DNA of 64,000 bases. It comes from Aquilaria yunnanensis. Lineage: Eukaryota > Streptophyta > Magnoliopsida > Malvales > Thymelaeaceae. Below the pieces are notes generated by a model. That model did not search any database. It saw only the letters and a program-made list of their open reading frames with translations, and was not told the origin of the DNA. Where the stretch lies: assembly GCA_039654915.1 (NCBI GenBank), contig CM077593.1, forward strand, positions 38,286,501 to 38,350,500, in the 5' to 3' direction. Positions 46,003-58,018 of this stretch are shown here, one piece after another. Both the position numbers and the translations under genes were made by a program. How positions within the stretch are numbered: position 1 is the stretch's first letter; each line of letters opens with the position of its first letter.

Positions 46003-49000
46003 CAGGCGAAGGCCAAGGAACTCTTGGCTAGCTCTGTTGTTAAGTACGGTGAGCTAAATAAAAGAGCCAAGGAGGATCTGGCCAATCTTCGGGAGGGGAT
46101 GCTCAAAAGCCAAGGGGAGCTTATCCAAGACTTATCTGCCAAGATGTCAGACCTCAGAGCGATGTTGGTAGCCATGACCTCGGCCAACTAGGTTCTTTAG
46201 AAAGAGGGAGACAACGCTGCTGCCCAAGTGGTGAAGGCCTTCGCTCTCAACTCTAAGCTTCAGGCCGAGGTCAAGAGGTTGAAGAATGAAGGAAAGAAGA
46301 AGTAGAAGAAGCTGGAGAAGGAGATCGTGAAGCTTCAGAAAGATCTGGAGGATTTGGACGTGGAGAAGACTAAGTCCAACCAAGCAACCAAAAGGTCTTA
46401 TCAGGACGGCTTCTATCTCGCCCATCACCAAGTCTTATCAAGATTTCCAGATCTTGACCTCTCCTTCTTGGTGGCCCTGGTCATCCCCGAAGGGCCATCT
46501 TGGCAGTGGTCAAAGGTAGAGTTCCTTAACCTCCCTACTCTTCCACCATCGGTTCCCAGATCTATTGATAAAGATTCTGAAGGTGTGGAGGACAACGATG
46601 GTGAGGAACCGGTGGATGCCCAGGATCGCGAATAGGCCTCTTTTCTCTTCTTTCCATTCTGTAATCCATATGTTGTATTCTTCTTCTTTTTTTTAGTGTT
46701 AATAAAAATTTGCTTTCTTTGAACTCTATTATATTCAGTTAGTACTTCTTCAGAAAGCACCGTCTTTTGCGAAACTTATCCTTTGTTTGAATCATGCTTG
46801 ATCAACGTTCTTTACACAAAGGTATAGTTCGGCAATATACATGCTCAGATGATTAGCTTTGGCATTCATAGCGTTTGTTTTCAAAAAAATTTCCAAGTTC
46901 CAGCCATAGCACTTGGGGAAATTCTCCTTCGGAAACTATGTTCGACTGAGAGAAACACCTATCTTCGGGAATAACCATCCTTGGCCATGCTTTCTTGGTG
47001 TTTTTGCATGACTTAATTTTTTCCAAGTGTCCATCTAGGCACTTTTAGGGGATAAACGCCTTTGGTACCAACTATCATCGTATGCTTGACGAAGGCTGGT
47101 CATGTTTATGAGCTTATCACTTCGGCGTACCCATGTTCGGCCTTTCGCCTCAGCAACGGATGTTGTCATTGTTCGGGAGCGGGTGTGTTCAAGATTTATT
47201 TTCTTAGATGCCTTCGGAAGAAGTCTTATTACACAATGTTCGGTTAATTACCTATAGGGAGAATAATTCAATTTTTCCTTTTCCTCATAAAATTATAAGT
47301 GCAGAATCTTCTTAAAGAATCCGAATGCCACATATTTTTTAATTCTCCACCCTCAGTGTCACTGAGCTTGTACACTCCCAGTTGAATTCCTTCGAGAACC
47401 AAATAAGGTCCCACTTAGTTTGTGTGAAGTGCTCCACGCAAGGGTCTTCGAGGTCCGAACCCGGCTTTTCGGAGGACGAGGTCTTCCTTTTTTATTCCTT
47501 TCTATTTTACATGTAAGTTGGTAGTGACGGCTACTCTTTGCTGGAAAGCTTTTCTTCTTAGCTCGGCCATTTCTCTATGTTTATCAATGAGGTCCAATTT
47601 GGTCCTTAATCCAAGGTTGTTTCCTTCTTCATCGAACACCTGTATCCTAACCGATGGCCGGATGATTTCTACGGGAATAATGGCCTCTGAACTGAATACG
47701 AGTGAGAGGGGTGTTTCACCCGTGGCTCTCCTCGGGGTGGTTCGGTAGCTCCACAACACGCTCGGGAGCTCTCCTGGCCATTTTCCTTTTGCTTCTTTTA
47801 GCCTTTTCTTCAGGCCATCCTTTATTGCCCTGTTGGACACTTCAACTTGCCCATTGCTTTGAGGATTGGCCATCGGGGCGAAGTGCATTTTAATTCTAAG
47901 GTTGGTTATGAATTCTGGAACCCTTTATCGGTGGATTGGGAGCCGTTATTGGCCATTATTAACCTTGGGATGCCGAATTTGCATATGATGCTTTTCCAGA
48001 CGAATCTCTGTATATCCTTTGCCGATATCGCTGCTAAGGGCTCTGCCTCAATCTATTTCGTGAAGTAGTCTATGGCGACTACACAAAATTTGACCCCTCC
48101 AAGAGCAGCCGGGAGAGGCCCAATGAGGTCGATGGCCCATACGATGAAGGGATAGGGATAGTTTGCCAAAGTTATCTTCTCCGAGGGTAGCCTCTAGACA
48201 GACACGTGCTTTTGGCAATTATCGCACTTTTGGAAGAACTGCCTTGTGTCCTTCCTCAGAGTGGGCCAGAAATACCTTTGCCGAAGAAGCACTCTAGCAA
48301 GGGCGTTGGTTCCTATGTGTGAACCACAGGCTCCCTCGTGAACTTCTTTGAGGATCACTTTCACATCTTCTTCACCGACACACCTCTGTAATGGGGTGGC
48401 ATATCCTTGTCGGTACAACTCTTCCCCTATCATTTTCATACTTTAGCTGCTTCGAGGGAGTCCTCGGGGAGTTCTGAGGTTAAGAGGTATTTTTTGATAG
48501 GGTCCTTTTACCCTTTTCCCATGGTTGTTACGCACATTACCGCTATACTTGGCTGGTGCAATACTTCTATTGACTCTCTTGACTTGGCCAGTGTGTCAGC
48601 CTCCAGGTTATCTCGCCGAGGTACATTTTCTATGTGCACCGTGTCAAATTTTTGGATGAGTTTTTTGACAAGGTTGTGATATTTTGCCAAGGTTGAATCC
48701 TTTGCGGCATATTCTCCTGCCATCTGTCGAACCACTGGCTGAGAATCATTGCGGGCCTTTAGATTTCTCAAGCCCACCCTCTTTGCCAGCTATAAGCCTA
48801 CTATGAGGGTTTATATTCGGCGATATTGTTGTTGACATTGAACCCAAATTTGATAGCCTTCGTGGTCTCCATTACTTCCGAACCTCAGAGCACTGCTCCA
48901 GCTCCTTGGTGTTCGAAACCCGAAGTTCCATCGACAAATAGCGTCCACTCAGGTTCATCTTTTACGAGCTCTTCCAAGGTAACTTCGGTTTTTGGGACCT

Positions 49001-51094
49001 CCACGATGAAGTCTGCCAATGCTTGGGACTTTATGGCCTTTCTTGGCTCATAGGTGATGTCATATTCACCGAGCTCAATGTACCATTCTGACAGTCTTCC
49101 CGAGTGATCAATCCTCCTCATGACATCACGAAGAGGTAGGTTACTTCAGACACTAATAGGGTGTGCTGGGAAGTAAGGTCATAACCTTTTACTTGCCACT
49201 ACCAAGGCATAGATGGCCTTTTGTAGAATTGGGTACCTGACTTTGGCTCCATGTGGTGACTTACTTACATAGTATACTGGCCACTGTTTCCCTCCTTCTT
49301 CTTTTACAGGCACCAAACTTACTGCTTTTTCACTAATGGCGAGGTAAAGGATGAGGGGTTCTCCATCTTTCGGCTGCCAAAGTGTCGGTAGGTGGGTTAA
49401 GTAGGTTTTCAACTCATCCCAAACTTTTTGGAAATCTTTACTCCAAGGGTGCTATTTAGGACCAAAGGTACCGTCATTTTTTGCGACTTTGGTGAGCACT
49501 TTGAAGAACGGCTGGCACTGATCCCCATATCTAGAGATGAACCTACTAAGAGAAGTGATTCTCCCCATTAGCCTTTGCACATCCTTGACTGTTATGGGAG
49601 TTTCCAAACCCAGCAGGGCCTTGATGTCACACCCCACACAGGCCCCAGCCCATCCACACTCTGTAACACTCACCCATTTTTGTCTAGGCTTGACAAACTA
49701 ACAAGTTTCTTGAGTGTTGTTATTAACTTTCCAACTTGGCCAAACTTTGTTATTAGGCTTTAAGTCTTATTTTCTTAAGTTAATGGGCTTGGGAGGTGGC
49801 CCAGGAGGCTTTTAAGGGTACTTAATCAATTTCTTGCAACAGAAGTAAGGCCCAATACTGCTATCTTGCAAAACAAGCAAGGTTGTATTTGATAGCTTGC
49901 ATAACAAGCAAGGCATACGCTCATGTAAATAAGTGTCTAGGATGTGTGACTTCTCAAGTGTACTAACATGCATGGCAACAAGGAAGCCTATATAAGTCTT
50001 TAAGGTTTGGAAAACCATCTTTCATATGCATATGCACATTCGGCCAAACTAGTACACAACAATTTTCCAAGCATCCACAACCATCAGCCACATATTCTTA
50101 TAAGTCTTAACTTGGCTCACAAGCATCCAATATTTACATGACCAAAACCAACATCAACAAGCATAATTTGGCATACCAAAGTACTCCAAGGACTACAAAA
50201 CCTAAGTGTACCAAAGACTAAACATACATATATGCAACAAAAGTAGCCTACAGAGTACACAAAACATGGCTATATGCCAAGGTTCACCAAAGTTCAAGTT
50301 CACCAAATTATGCTTACAAGCCAAGACCATTACTCTCCAAATAAAACCTTAAGTGTGCCATAGAGCAAGACACACTGCAGCACAAGACCTATAGCCATGT
50401 TCATTGTCATGAACATGAAAACCACCATCAAAGCAATAGTCCACAAATCCATAGTTGCTCACCTAGACAGTCCCACAATACTCAAGCCTGCACACCTTAG
50501 AACATAAGTTTCGGCCAAAACCTTCAACAAAGACTTGTAAATGTAACAACTTAAACAAGCCAAGCACAACGTTGGCACATACCTTAAGCACACAAGCACC
50601 ACTAGCACACACAAGCTAGCAATTCATGCAAACACCACTCAAGCCGAATATCCTTTCCTGAAACACAAATGTATGGGCAATGAGTAACAATTACTCAGTA
50701 GAGTTCACTACCATAACAACTCAATTATGAGTTTATTTAGTTAAGCCGAGTATCAAACTGTAGGCTTAACCTCCCCAAGCTCACAATGTCCTGCATAATA
50801 AAACATAAAAACACCAAAACACCAACAATATACAAATACAATGATAACCGAGGCATATAGGCAAGAATATAAATGTAATGGGTTAGCAAGCACAATGAAA
50901 TCACTTAAGCACATAAGATACACACTCACACACCACAATGTACATTTCGCCGAAGCCCTAGTATGTGCCCTTGTGCACCATTGCACTTACTACTCCACCA
51001 TTTTAGTCCACCATCCACTAAAGCTCTGAAATTTCTAGTAAGTTGGCCTCACTCACTAGAATTTCTAGCACATGCCAATAATTGATTAGCTAAC

Positions 51095-51961
51095 TGATAG
51101 CCAAAGGCTGTCGCCTCAATCTGGCCGAATACCCTGCCACAACAACGGCCAGAAGAACTGGTGCTTCCCGGGAATAGGTGGAATCATGCACCTCGGGAGA
51201 TAGCCTGAGAGCTCCGAGCCTCGGCACGCCAGTAAAACTTGAGGACTCCATTCGCCCCCCAAGGTTGTGAACAACGCGCCTTCGGAAAAGTGGCACCAGA
51301 CATTGCTACCCGAATATGATATCCCCGAAGGCGGAACCCCCTGGAACTGGGAACCCCCGAACTGAGGGTAGGCTTCCCGAAGAGGCTCTGTCCGAACTAG
51401 AGGACGACCTCGCCCAGGGACCTCGGGAGTACGGCAGGCGCATTTAAGGAAGCATTTAAGGAAGCCTCTGACACGTCCCACCACAGACGTAAAAAGTCGC
51501 CCTGACGCGCAGACGCCATCAGAATCATATCATGGCCCGTCTCAGCACAAGGCTCGAGGCCATCTAGTTACCAACTATCTGTCCCCTACGCCTAGACGTT
51601 CAGGAGCATCCGACCGCACACGTGTCATGATCTGAACGGGCTAGGTATTCCTATATATACAGGAAATAAATACTTGACAGGAGGTTGGCAGGCCGGAGAT
51701 ACAGCTCCCACACTCTGAGAATATACCAGGCGAGACTTTTCTGCCTTTCTCTTTGAGCTAGTGACTTTCTCCTTCTTCCGGCCACCACTGACTTGGGCGT
51801 CGGAGGCTCCCCCCCCGGAAAAACACTCTGGGGGCCTCCTAACCCTGTTTACCAGTTTTTCAGGTACTCTCCTTGGGGCGATCCACCTTCCAGGCGTTCT
51901 TCCTTCTAGAAGTCTCCTCAACAGTCATCATGACTCACAACGATGAGGCCCTGGGCCATCA
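51095..51961 (+). repeat. Solo LTR G (Tat family, like D)
   Basis: 867 bp, TGATAGCCAAAGGCTGTCG at the start and GGGCCATCA at the end, with exact duplication CTAAC (51090-51094 and 51962-51966). Closely similar to the D LTR in the opposite orientation, including the shared block at 51787-51845. Its last bases still contain an ATG-led frame (MTHNDEA) like that at the end of the D LTR. Confidence 0.93.
51651..51660 (+). promoter_or_regulatory. TATA box in solo LTR G
   Basis: CTATATATAC at the place equivalent to the TATA boxes of the D and E LTRs. It points out of the LTR toward LTR F sequence; whether it is active cannot be told. Confidence 0.6.
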
Positions 51962-54900
51962 CTAACCAATGCTCATAAAACAAAATCACCTCAATAAGCC
52001 CATCAAGTAACTAAGGTCATTTAGCATATTCTAACTATCACTTAGCCACTCTACTACTTGAATCATGGTACATTACCAAGCAAACAACTATGTCCGTGAA
52101 CCCTACCTTTCCAAACAAAGCTTGAGTCTTCTTGGTTGATGCTTGAACATCCAAGACCGAAATGTCTCTCAACAAAGATGGCCTAGCACATTTCAAATAT
52201 CAATTAGTCACCAATATTACTTGTTCATGGAATTTGTACCACGCTTTCAAGTAATTTGTGAATATCTACCTCAATCCCAAGCTTGAATATCTCGGCCTCC
52301 TCTTGTAACTTTAAAACCCAAGCTTTTACTTGAACTGCTAAGTCACCTAGTGCCGAAAGTGAAGATTCCAAGCTTGATTTTGTGTCCAAGCTTCAATTCA
52401 TCACGAATTTGGCATGGACTCGACAATAAAATGTCCTTTGCTCTCAAGAACACAATGAACTCAGTTAAGCTGAAACTAAAACTGAAATGATGGCTTGTTT
52501 GATGGGTGGAAGCATGCATTAAGCGAATGTAAGCCACAAGGCCTCAAAATGGGCTTAACTTGCTTCTCGGTCATGACAAGTTTTTGCATTGTGCAATGCA
52601 ATCCATCTGTGCCCCATAGTGCCATATTTAGCACCAGAGAAAGTGCTCAAAGTGACCTTCAAGTTTTGTTTCTTGGCATTGGCCACATATCCATTTTTTA
52701 TGTGCAATTGGACCCCGAAACTTCTCGGTTGAGCACACACATCACTTGTCTAAATTTTATTAAAGTCCCTCACATTTATGTCTTTGCCACAACTTCGTGG
52801 CCATTTTTCTTTGTGCATTTGGAACCCGAAAGTTCTCAAATTAGCACATACACCACTATTCCTATGCTCAAACAAGTCCTTCATGTTTTCATAGCATTTC
52901 TTTTATTTTCTTGGCTTGGGCCAAGCACTGGGGAATGAACCTGACACTTGACTTTTTTCGGATTGGCATCGATTCCTCTTTTCGACACCATGAATCCGAG
53001 GAACTTGCTTGCATTTACTCCAAACATGCATTTCTACGGGTTTAGACAAATTTTGAATTCCCGAAGTTGGTGCAATGTTTCTGTTAACTCTTCGATATGA
53101 TCGCTAGGCAATTTTCTCTTAACTATCATATCATCGACATATACTTCCATATTCCTCCCAATCTGCGTGTCGAACACCCTGTTCATTAGCCTTTGGTATG
53201 TGGCACCAGCATTCTTTAGAACAAAGGGCATTCTTATGTAATAGTAAGTCCCAACTTTGGTGATGAATGAAGTTTTCTCTTCATCTTCGGGATCCATCCA
53301 AATTTGGTGGTATCCATTGAAGGCATCGAGGAAACTAAGTAGGCCATATTCAGCAGTAGAGTCCACCAACTGATCTATTAGTGGTAAAGGATAAGAATCC
53401 TTAGGGTAAGCATCGTTTATGTTTAAAAAATTGATGCACATTCAAAGCTTATCACTCCCTTCGTTTGTAGCAATGACAACATTGCTAAGCCATTCAGGGT
53501 ACTTGACCTCCCTTATTATGCCTACTTCCATTAAGAGTTGGACTTCAATTTTGATGAAATTGTTCTTATGTGCCAAGAGGCTTCACTTTTTTTGTCGAAC
53601 GGGCTTTGCCTATGGGCATACCTTAAGACTATGTTGGATTATGCGAGGTTTTACCCCAGGCATGTCCTTCGGTGAGTAAGCAAACAGATATTTGTTCATT
53701 AACAGAAAAGATATAAGTTTTCCCTTGTCACCTTCAGCTAGTTTTTTCCCCACTCGGGTACTTCGGACTGGGACAAGTTCCACATCTTCTATTTCTTTTT
53801 TTTTGAGGTCTACTGTTTCTTCTCCCTTTGCCTATTCTCCGAGCACAGCCTTTGCTCCCAAAGTCTGTGTGTGGATCTTTGCTGGGCCCTATCTTGCCCT
53901 CACAAAGACCTTCCTCATTTATCCTTTGTCAATGAAGATCTCAACATCTCCATCCTTTGTTACGAAGGTGACAATCAAGTATTTCACATCTGGACGGATG
54001 TGGAGATTCCCTTACGTCTGCTTCCTATGGATTGCATTGTATGACAAAGGGACATCTATGATGATGAACCTTGTCATTGTGGAAGCAAAGAGCTCACCTT
54101 TGTTTTGCGATGAAGTTCCTCTTAGCATCAGAGGTAGGTTGATCCATCCGAGGATAGGGAGTTCAGACAGACCTACCCCGAAGGTAGGGGAGGTGACAGC
54201 CTTGAGATCGCCTTTTGTGACACCCAAGCTTGGCAGTAAATGCGAGAATAAGACGTTGGCATTGGAACCATCATCGAGGTGTACTCTCTTAACATCCTAA
54301 ATCCCTATCCTCACCATGATTAGGAGTGGTTCATCATGAGGAAACATCACGGTGGATCCATACTTCCGATGAAGCTTGTTCGACTGGTGACCAAACTCCA
54401 TGACTGAGATTTCCCTTATCTTTCTCTTCCTATCAGCCTTTGGTATCCCAGCGGTGATCGTCTGGATTACTCCTGCCGGTGGTGGTGGATGCCTCTTAGG
54501 ACTTTGATTCCGATGTCTATCAAAATCATAGTCGCCATCATCTTCTTTCTTCTTCTCTTCCCTCCTCCGTTTCGGGGAGGGCATCCGTAGGTAGCGCCAA
54601 AGTTGGCCCTGCTTTATTAGAGACTCGATGTACTTCCTCAGCTGGAAGTAATCCTTTGTGTCATGCCCATGGTCTCGATGGACCAGGCAGAATTTCTTCA
54701 TATTTTTCTTGTTTTCTGAAGCCATGGCCTTCAAACACTGAATTGGATTGCCTTGCCTTTCCATGGCCAGTAGTATGTTTGTTCTGGAGGTGTTCAGCGG
54801 AGTAAATGACTTAGGTTTTTTTCCCTTCTGCTTCCAAGGTCTGGCCCCGCCTTCGGTTGAATACCAAGGTTGATGATTCTGACCTTCGGGTTGACGATGA

Positions 54901-56076
54901 TCAGACTTCGGTCCCCCCATTCTCAGCTCTTTGGCTGTCATGTGCTGCTTGGCTCTTCGGTAAAATTCTCCCAGGGTGTCTAGGGGATCCTTGGAAAATT
55001 AATAGAAAAGCTGGGAGTCCCTCTGAAGTCCCCTGATCATTGCGAGGATACAAATTTTGGGCCGACAGTCTGGCACGCTTAAAGCCTCTCAGTTAAACCT
55101 TTCGACATAGTCCCGAATGGTCTCCCCATTCTTTTGTGCTATGTTAAACATCTGGATGGGCATCTTCATTGTTGGCCTGCTCCTGATGAATTGTTGAGTG
55201 AAGGCGATGGACAACTCCTGGAAACCCATTATGGTTCCGGTGGCCAGGGAGTTGTACCAGGCTGTCGCCGGCCCTGAGAGGGTGACTTCAAAGCATTTGC
55301 AGAGGGTGGCATCATCAACACCGTGTAGCACCATGCTGCGTCTATACTTTGTGAGATGGGCTTGGGGGTCACTTCGCCCATCGTATGTCTCTATGCGTGG
55401 CACTAGGAAGTCACTTGGCCTTGGTGCCTCAACTATCACTTGGATGAAGGGTGACTCTTTTCTAGTGAAGGTTTTGACAACCTTGACTAGGCAGGCTTCC
55501 GAGCCATCTGCCTTTCCACTTTCTCCAACCTTTCTAGGATATTTTCCATGATTATGGTGGTGCTAGGCTCTTCTCTCTGCCTGGAGACCTCTGGCAATAG
55601 AGAACGATGCCTCCTTTTCAGGGAATAATGTTGACGACAGAGGGATTGTGATTTCTCCTCTGATGATGAACTTCACCGGCGGGAAGTTTTGGCCCTTTTT
55701 GACGTCATTTTGTCTGGTACGTTGGCCTCTGGGGGTACATCATCCGTTGAGGATTCGTCACGAAAGTCTCCACTCCATAAGCTCCGGTGAGTGGACTTTA
55801 GGCTTTTCTCTCGACGAAGAGTTGGTGAGGACGCCCTTCAACCCAATTGTGGTTGAGACCACCTTTGGTCCAATTGTTGCATCATTTCAACCACAACAAA
55901 GCACTAAAAATCACATAGGAAGCTCATCATGATCGTTAGAGGGCATTCATCCTTAGGTAAAGAAGTCCCTACGGCAGGTTGTTCAGTTGCCGGTTGATTC
56001 TCCGGTGTGGATGGGGACTTCGGGAGTCCCTTATGATTAGAACGCCGAGTCTCAACGATGGCTACATGAGGTGGGT

Positions 56077-56093
56077 TCCCACAGATGGTGCCA
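56077..56093 (-). other. Primer binding site of element E
   Basis: The minus strand reads TGGCACCATCTGTGGGA, two transitions from the D and L site, both at CpG positions of that site, so probably decay. Confidence 0.8.
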
Positions 56094-56095
56094 AA

Positions 56096-56860
56096 TGATG
56101 CCCGGTGGCATCTTCATTGTACGACATAATGGCCTTACCTAGGGACTTCCGGTGTGGAGGGTGTCTGAAGGAGAGACTTACGGCGTGAGAGTGCCTAAGA
56201 TGCTCAAAAGAACAAGGGTTAGGAGCTTCTCGGAATGTGTTTCCGGGGGAGGAGCCTCCGACGCCTAGGTCAATATTTGGTAAGTGAGGGTCAGAGAGTG
56301 GAGAGTAAAATAGTGGAGAGAGTTTTGTATATCTTTACCAAGGTTACTCTCCAAGTATTTATAGGAGAGCGTTGGGAGAAGTCCATTTGACATAGCTCGC
56401 TCAGATCATGACATGTGTTCAGTCAGGTGTGATCTGTATCCTTGGGGATGGGGGACCTTTAGTTTGGCATATTTATTCTGTCCAAGAGTCGGGGCCATGG
56501 GAGGTCTGTGTGGCAGGGGCGTGTGCGAGGTCTCTGTGTCAAAGGCTCGTTAACCATTTTTGTCTTATCTCCGTAAGACCCCATCGGGCTATGAGACCTC
56601 TTCGGAATAGGAGGCCCCCTTCGGCTAGATACCATCACCGAGGGCTGTCAAGATGAGTTCTTCGGTGGAGCAAGGCACCTTCGGTGGAAGCTCTACCTCA
56701 CTGAGGATGGTGGTTTACCGAGGTTAGAGGGCCAAGGACTGCGTACCCTCTTTTTTTTACGTTGCCGCTCGTCCGATCCGAGGGTGATGCTTGACTTTTG
56801 CTGAGGGTGGTGGTCGTCAGAGCTTAGGGGTTCAGAGGGTAATTAGCCCTTTGGCTATCA
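56096..56860 (-). repeat. 5' LTR of element E (765 bp)
   Basis: Plus-strand ends TGATGCCCGG and TTGGCTATCA, followed by the CTATC duplication. Shared R/U5-type block at about 56216-56271. Confidence 0.93.
56354..56364 (-). promoter_or_regulatory. LTR promoter TATA box, element E
   Basis: The minus strand reads CTATAAATACT; the 3' LTR has the same word at about 33235-33245. Confidence 0.7.
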
Positions 56861-56865
56861 CTATC

Positions 56866-57057
56866 ACCTCGGGGTACAAAATGACCATTTTACCCTTGGT
56901 GACACTTAGGTACAAAATGACCTAGGAACCATCTAACCCTTAATAGACTTGATTGATTTACTTAATCAAATTAATTGAGGTTTTGAAGAAGGGATTTTGA
57001 CTTGTTTAACAAGTCTCACCTGATGATTGGAAGTCTGCTGCCTAGAGGGATATAACA
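56866..57057 (-). repeat. LTR N, right end
   Basis: Carries the GGGTACAAAATGACCATTTT block that matches the TGCAAAATTACCATTTTGCCCC block near the end of LTRs B and C, and ends GGGATATAACA like GGGCCATAACA in C. The next five bases (57058-57062, CAACA) are the presumed target duplication inside the RNase H of element I. The left end of N was not located, so it may be a solo LTR or a truncated element. Confidence 0.65.
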
Positions 57058-58018
57058 CAACAACTGCCAACTCAAGATCATGCATTGGGTAGTTCAATTC
57101 ATGGGGCCTTAACTGCCTAGACCCATATGCAATCACTTGCTTATCCATCAGTAACACACTTCATAATCCTATCCCAGATGCTTTAGTATACACCACAAAA
57201 GTCTTATGCAGATCTGGTAGGACCAAGATGGGAGTAGAAATTGGCCTCTTTTTAAGCTCCTGGAAACTTTCCTCATACTTAAAAGTCGAACCAAATTTAT
57301 GTGCCTTCTTTATGAAGGCAATCAATGATGAAGCTATCATAGAAAATTTCTTAATAAACCATCGGTAATAGCAAGCCAAAGCCAAGAAACTTTGAATTTC
57401 AATTACAATTGTTGGGCGTTTCCACTCCACCATTGCCTTTGCCATTTTTAGGTGAACACTTAGTGCTTGAGCATTTATGGTATGTCTAAGGAAAGGAATT
57501 TCACTTGCCAAAATTGGCACCTAGATAGTTTTGCATAATATTGGTTATCCTTAAGCACTTGCGAAACAATCTTTAGATGTTCCTTATGTTCATGGGGAAT
57601 CTTAGAGTACACCAATATACCATCAATCAACACCTCAACAAACTGATATAGGCAGGGCCTAAAAATCTGATTCATGGCATCCATAAAAACTGCTGGAGCA
57701 TTAGTCACCTTGAAAGGCATAACCGTGTACTCATAATGTCAATACCTAGTCTTGAATGCAGTCATCAAGATATCTTCATCCCTTACTCTTATCTGGAAAT
57801 ATCCAAACCTTAGGTCTATTTTGGAAAAAGACCTTTGCCCTTCTTAACATATAAAATAAGTCATCAATCCTAGGCAATGGGTATTTTTTCTTTACAGTAA
57901 CCACATTCAATCTCCTATAATCTATACACAGCCATAAGGCTTCATCCTTTTTCTTCACAAACAACACTATGGCACCCCATGGGGAAACACTTGGCCTTAT
58001 AAGGCCCTTACCAAGCTT
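57058..58018 (-). pseudogene. Chromovirus I, RT to RNase H part (eroded)
   Basis: Minus-strand fragments: [13 protein letters not shown] (RNase H, cut by N), YCRWFIKKFSMIASSL (RT thumb), [13 protein letters not shown] and IDGILVYS (RT active-site region, with the second Asp of the usual IDDI motif replaced by Gly), [11 protein letters not shown] and [11 protein letters not shown]. Several stops and frameshifts. It ends at solo LTR H and resumes at 60335. Confidence 0.85.

Larger units (their letters stand above)
34745..46635 (+). pseudogene. Antisense spliced gene of element E, split by chromovirus C
   Basis: Same layout as in D: exons 34745-35360, 35428-35832, 35944-36203 and 36281-36360 continued at 46008-46635. 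Introns are 35361-35427, 35833-35943 and 36204-36280, all GT...AG. Element C sits in exon 4. Exon 1: PPNSYYYCNAFLCMCGVFK and KFTFTFSTKDSLRGWQ. Exon 2: MGDKSAAFFKSLF, basic cluster, acidic/Pro-rich linker. Exon 3: PFWSFTKDMNLFS. Exon 4: coiled coil, YQDGFYLAHHQVLSRF, LDLSFLVALVIPEGP and WQWSKVEFLNLP. Lesions: one-base deletion with a stop at about 35105, two adjacent TAG codons soon after MGDKSAAF (equivalent to the TAG in D), CAG to TAG at the end of exon 3, and further stops in the coiled coil. Function unknown. Confidence 0.83.
49625..52946 (-). repeat. Solo LTR F (chromovirus type) containing solo LTR G
   Basis: Plus-strand ends TGTCACACCC and GAACCTGACA, with exact target duplication CTTGA (49620-49624 and 52947-52951). 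Without G it is about 2.45 kb, non-coding, and shows patchy similarity to LTR A (for example around 50800-50890 against 3860-3940). No primer site, polypurine tract or gag-pol accompanies it, so it is read as a solo LTR formed by recombination between the two LTRs of one element. Confidence 0.85.
47268..56085 (-). pseudogene. Element E gag-pol, fragmented and split by solo LTR F
   Basis: Same protein order as D. Gag: VAIVETRR start near the primer site (no ATG in the LTR as in D), capsid-like segment 55089-55439, zinc-binding KFCLVHRDHGHDTKDY at about 54690 (last Cys replaced by Tyr). Protease and RT front 54012-54300; RT 53034-53441 with YVDDMIVKR. Then F (49625-52946) interrupts after GIDANPKK. 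RT/RNase H continue from 49673 with VKDVQRLMGRIT. The second RNase H is at 48508-49121 (WTLFVDGTSGFEHQGAG). Integrase is at 47502-48439 with an intact finger (KCDNCQKH). More than ten stops and frameshifts. The original pol stop is lost and the frame ends at 47268. The 630 bases between here and the antisense gene end (46636-47267) hold nothing recognisable. Confidence 0.88.
32975..56860 (-). mobile_element. Element E: Tat-lineage retrotransposon with nested insertions
   Basis: Bounded by CTATC (32970-32974 and 56861-56865). Without its insertions (C plus duplication; F plus duplication, F including G) it is about 10.9 kb, the same size as D. Layout on minus: 5' LTR 56096-56860, primer site, gag-pol 56085-47268, antisense gene on plus (34745-46635), 3' LTR 32975-33741. 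The two LTRs differ at about 20 positions in their first 205 bases (hand count), older than D. It is inserted in LTR N. Confidence 0.94.
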
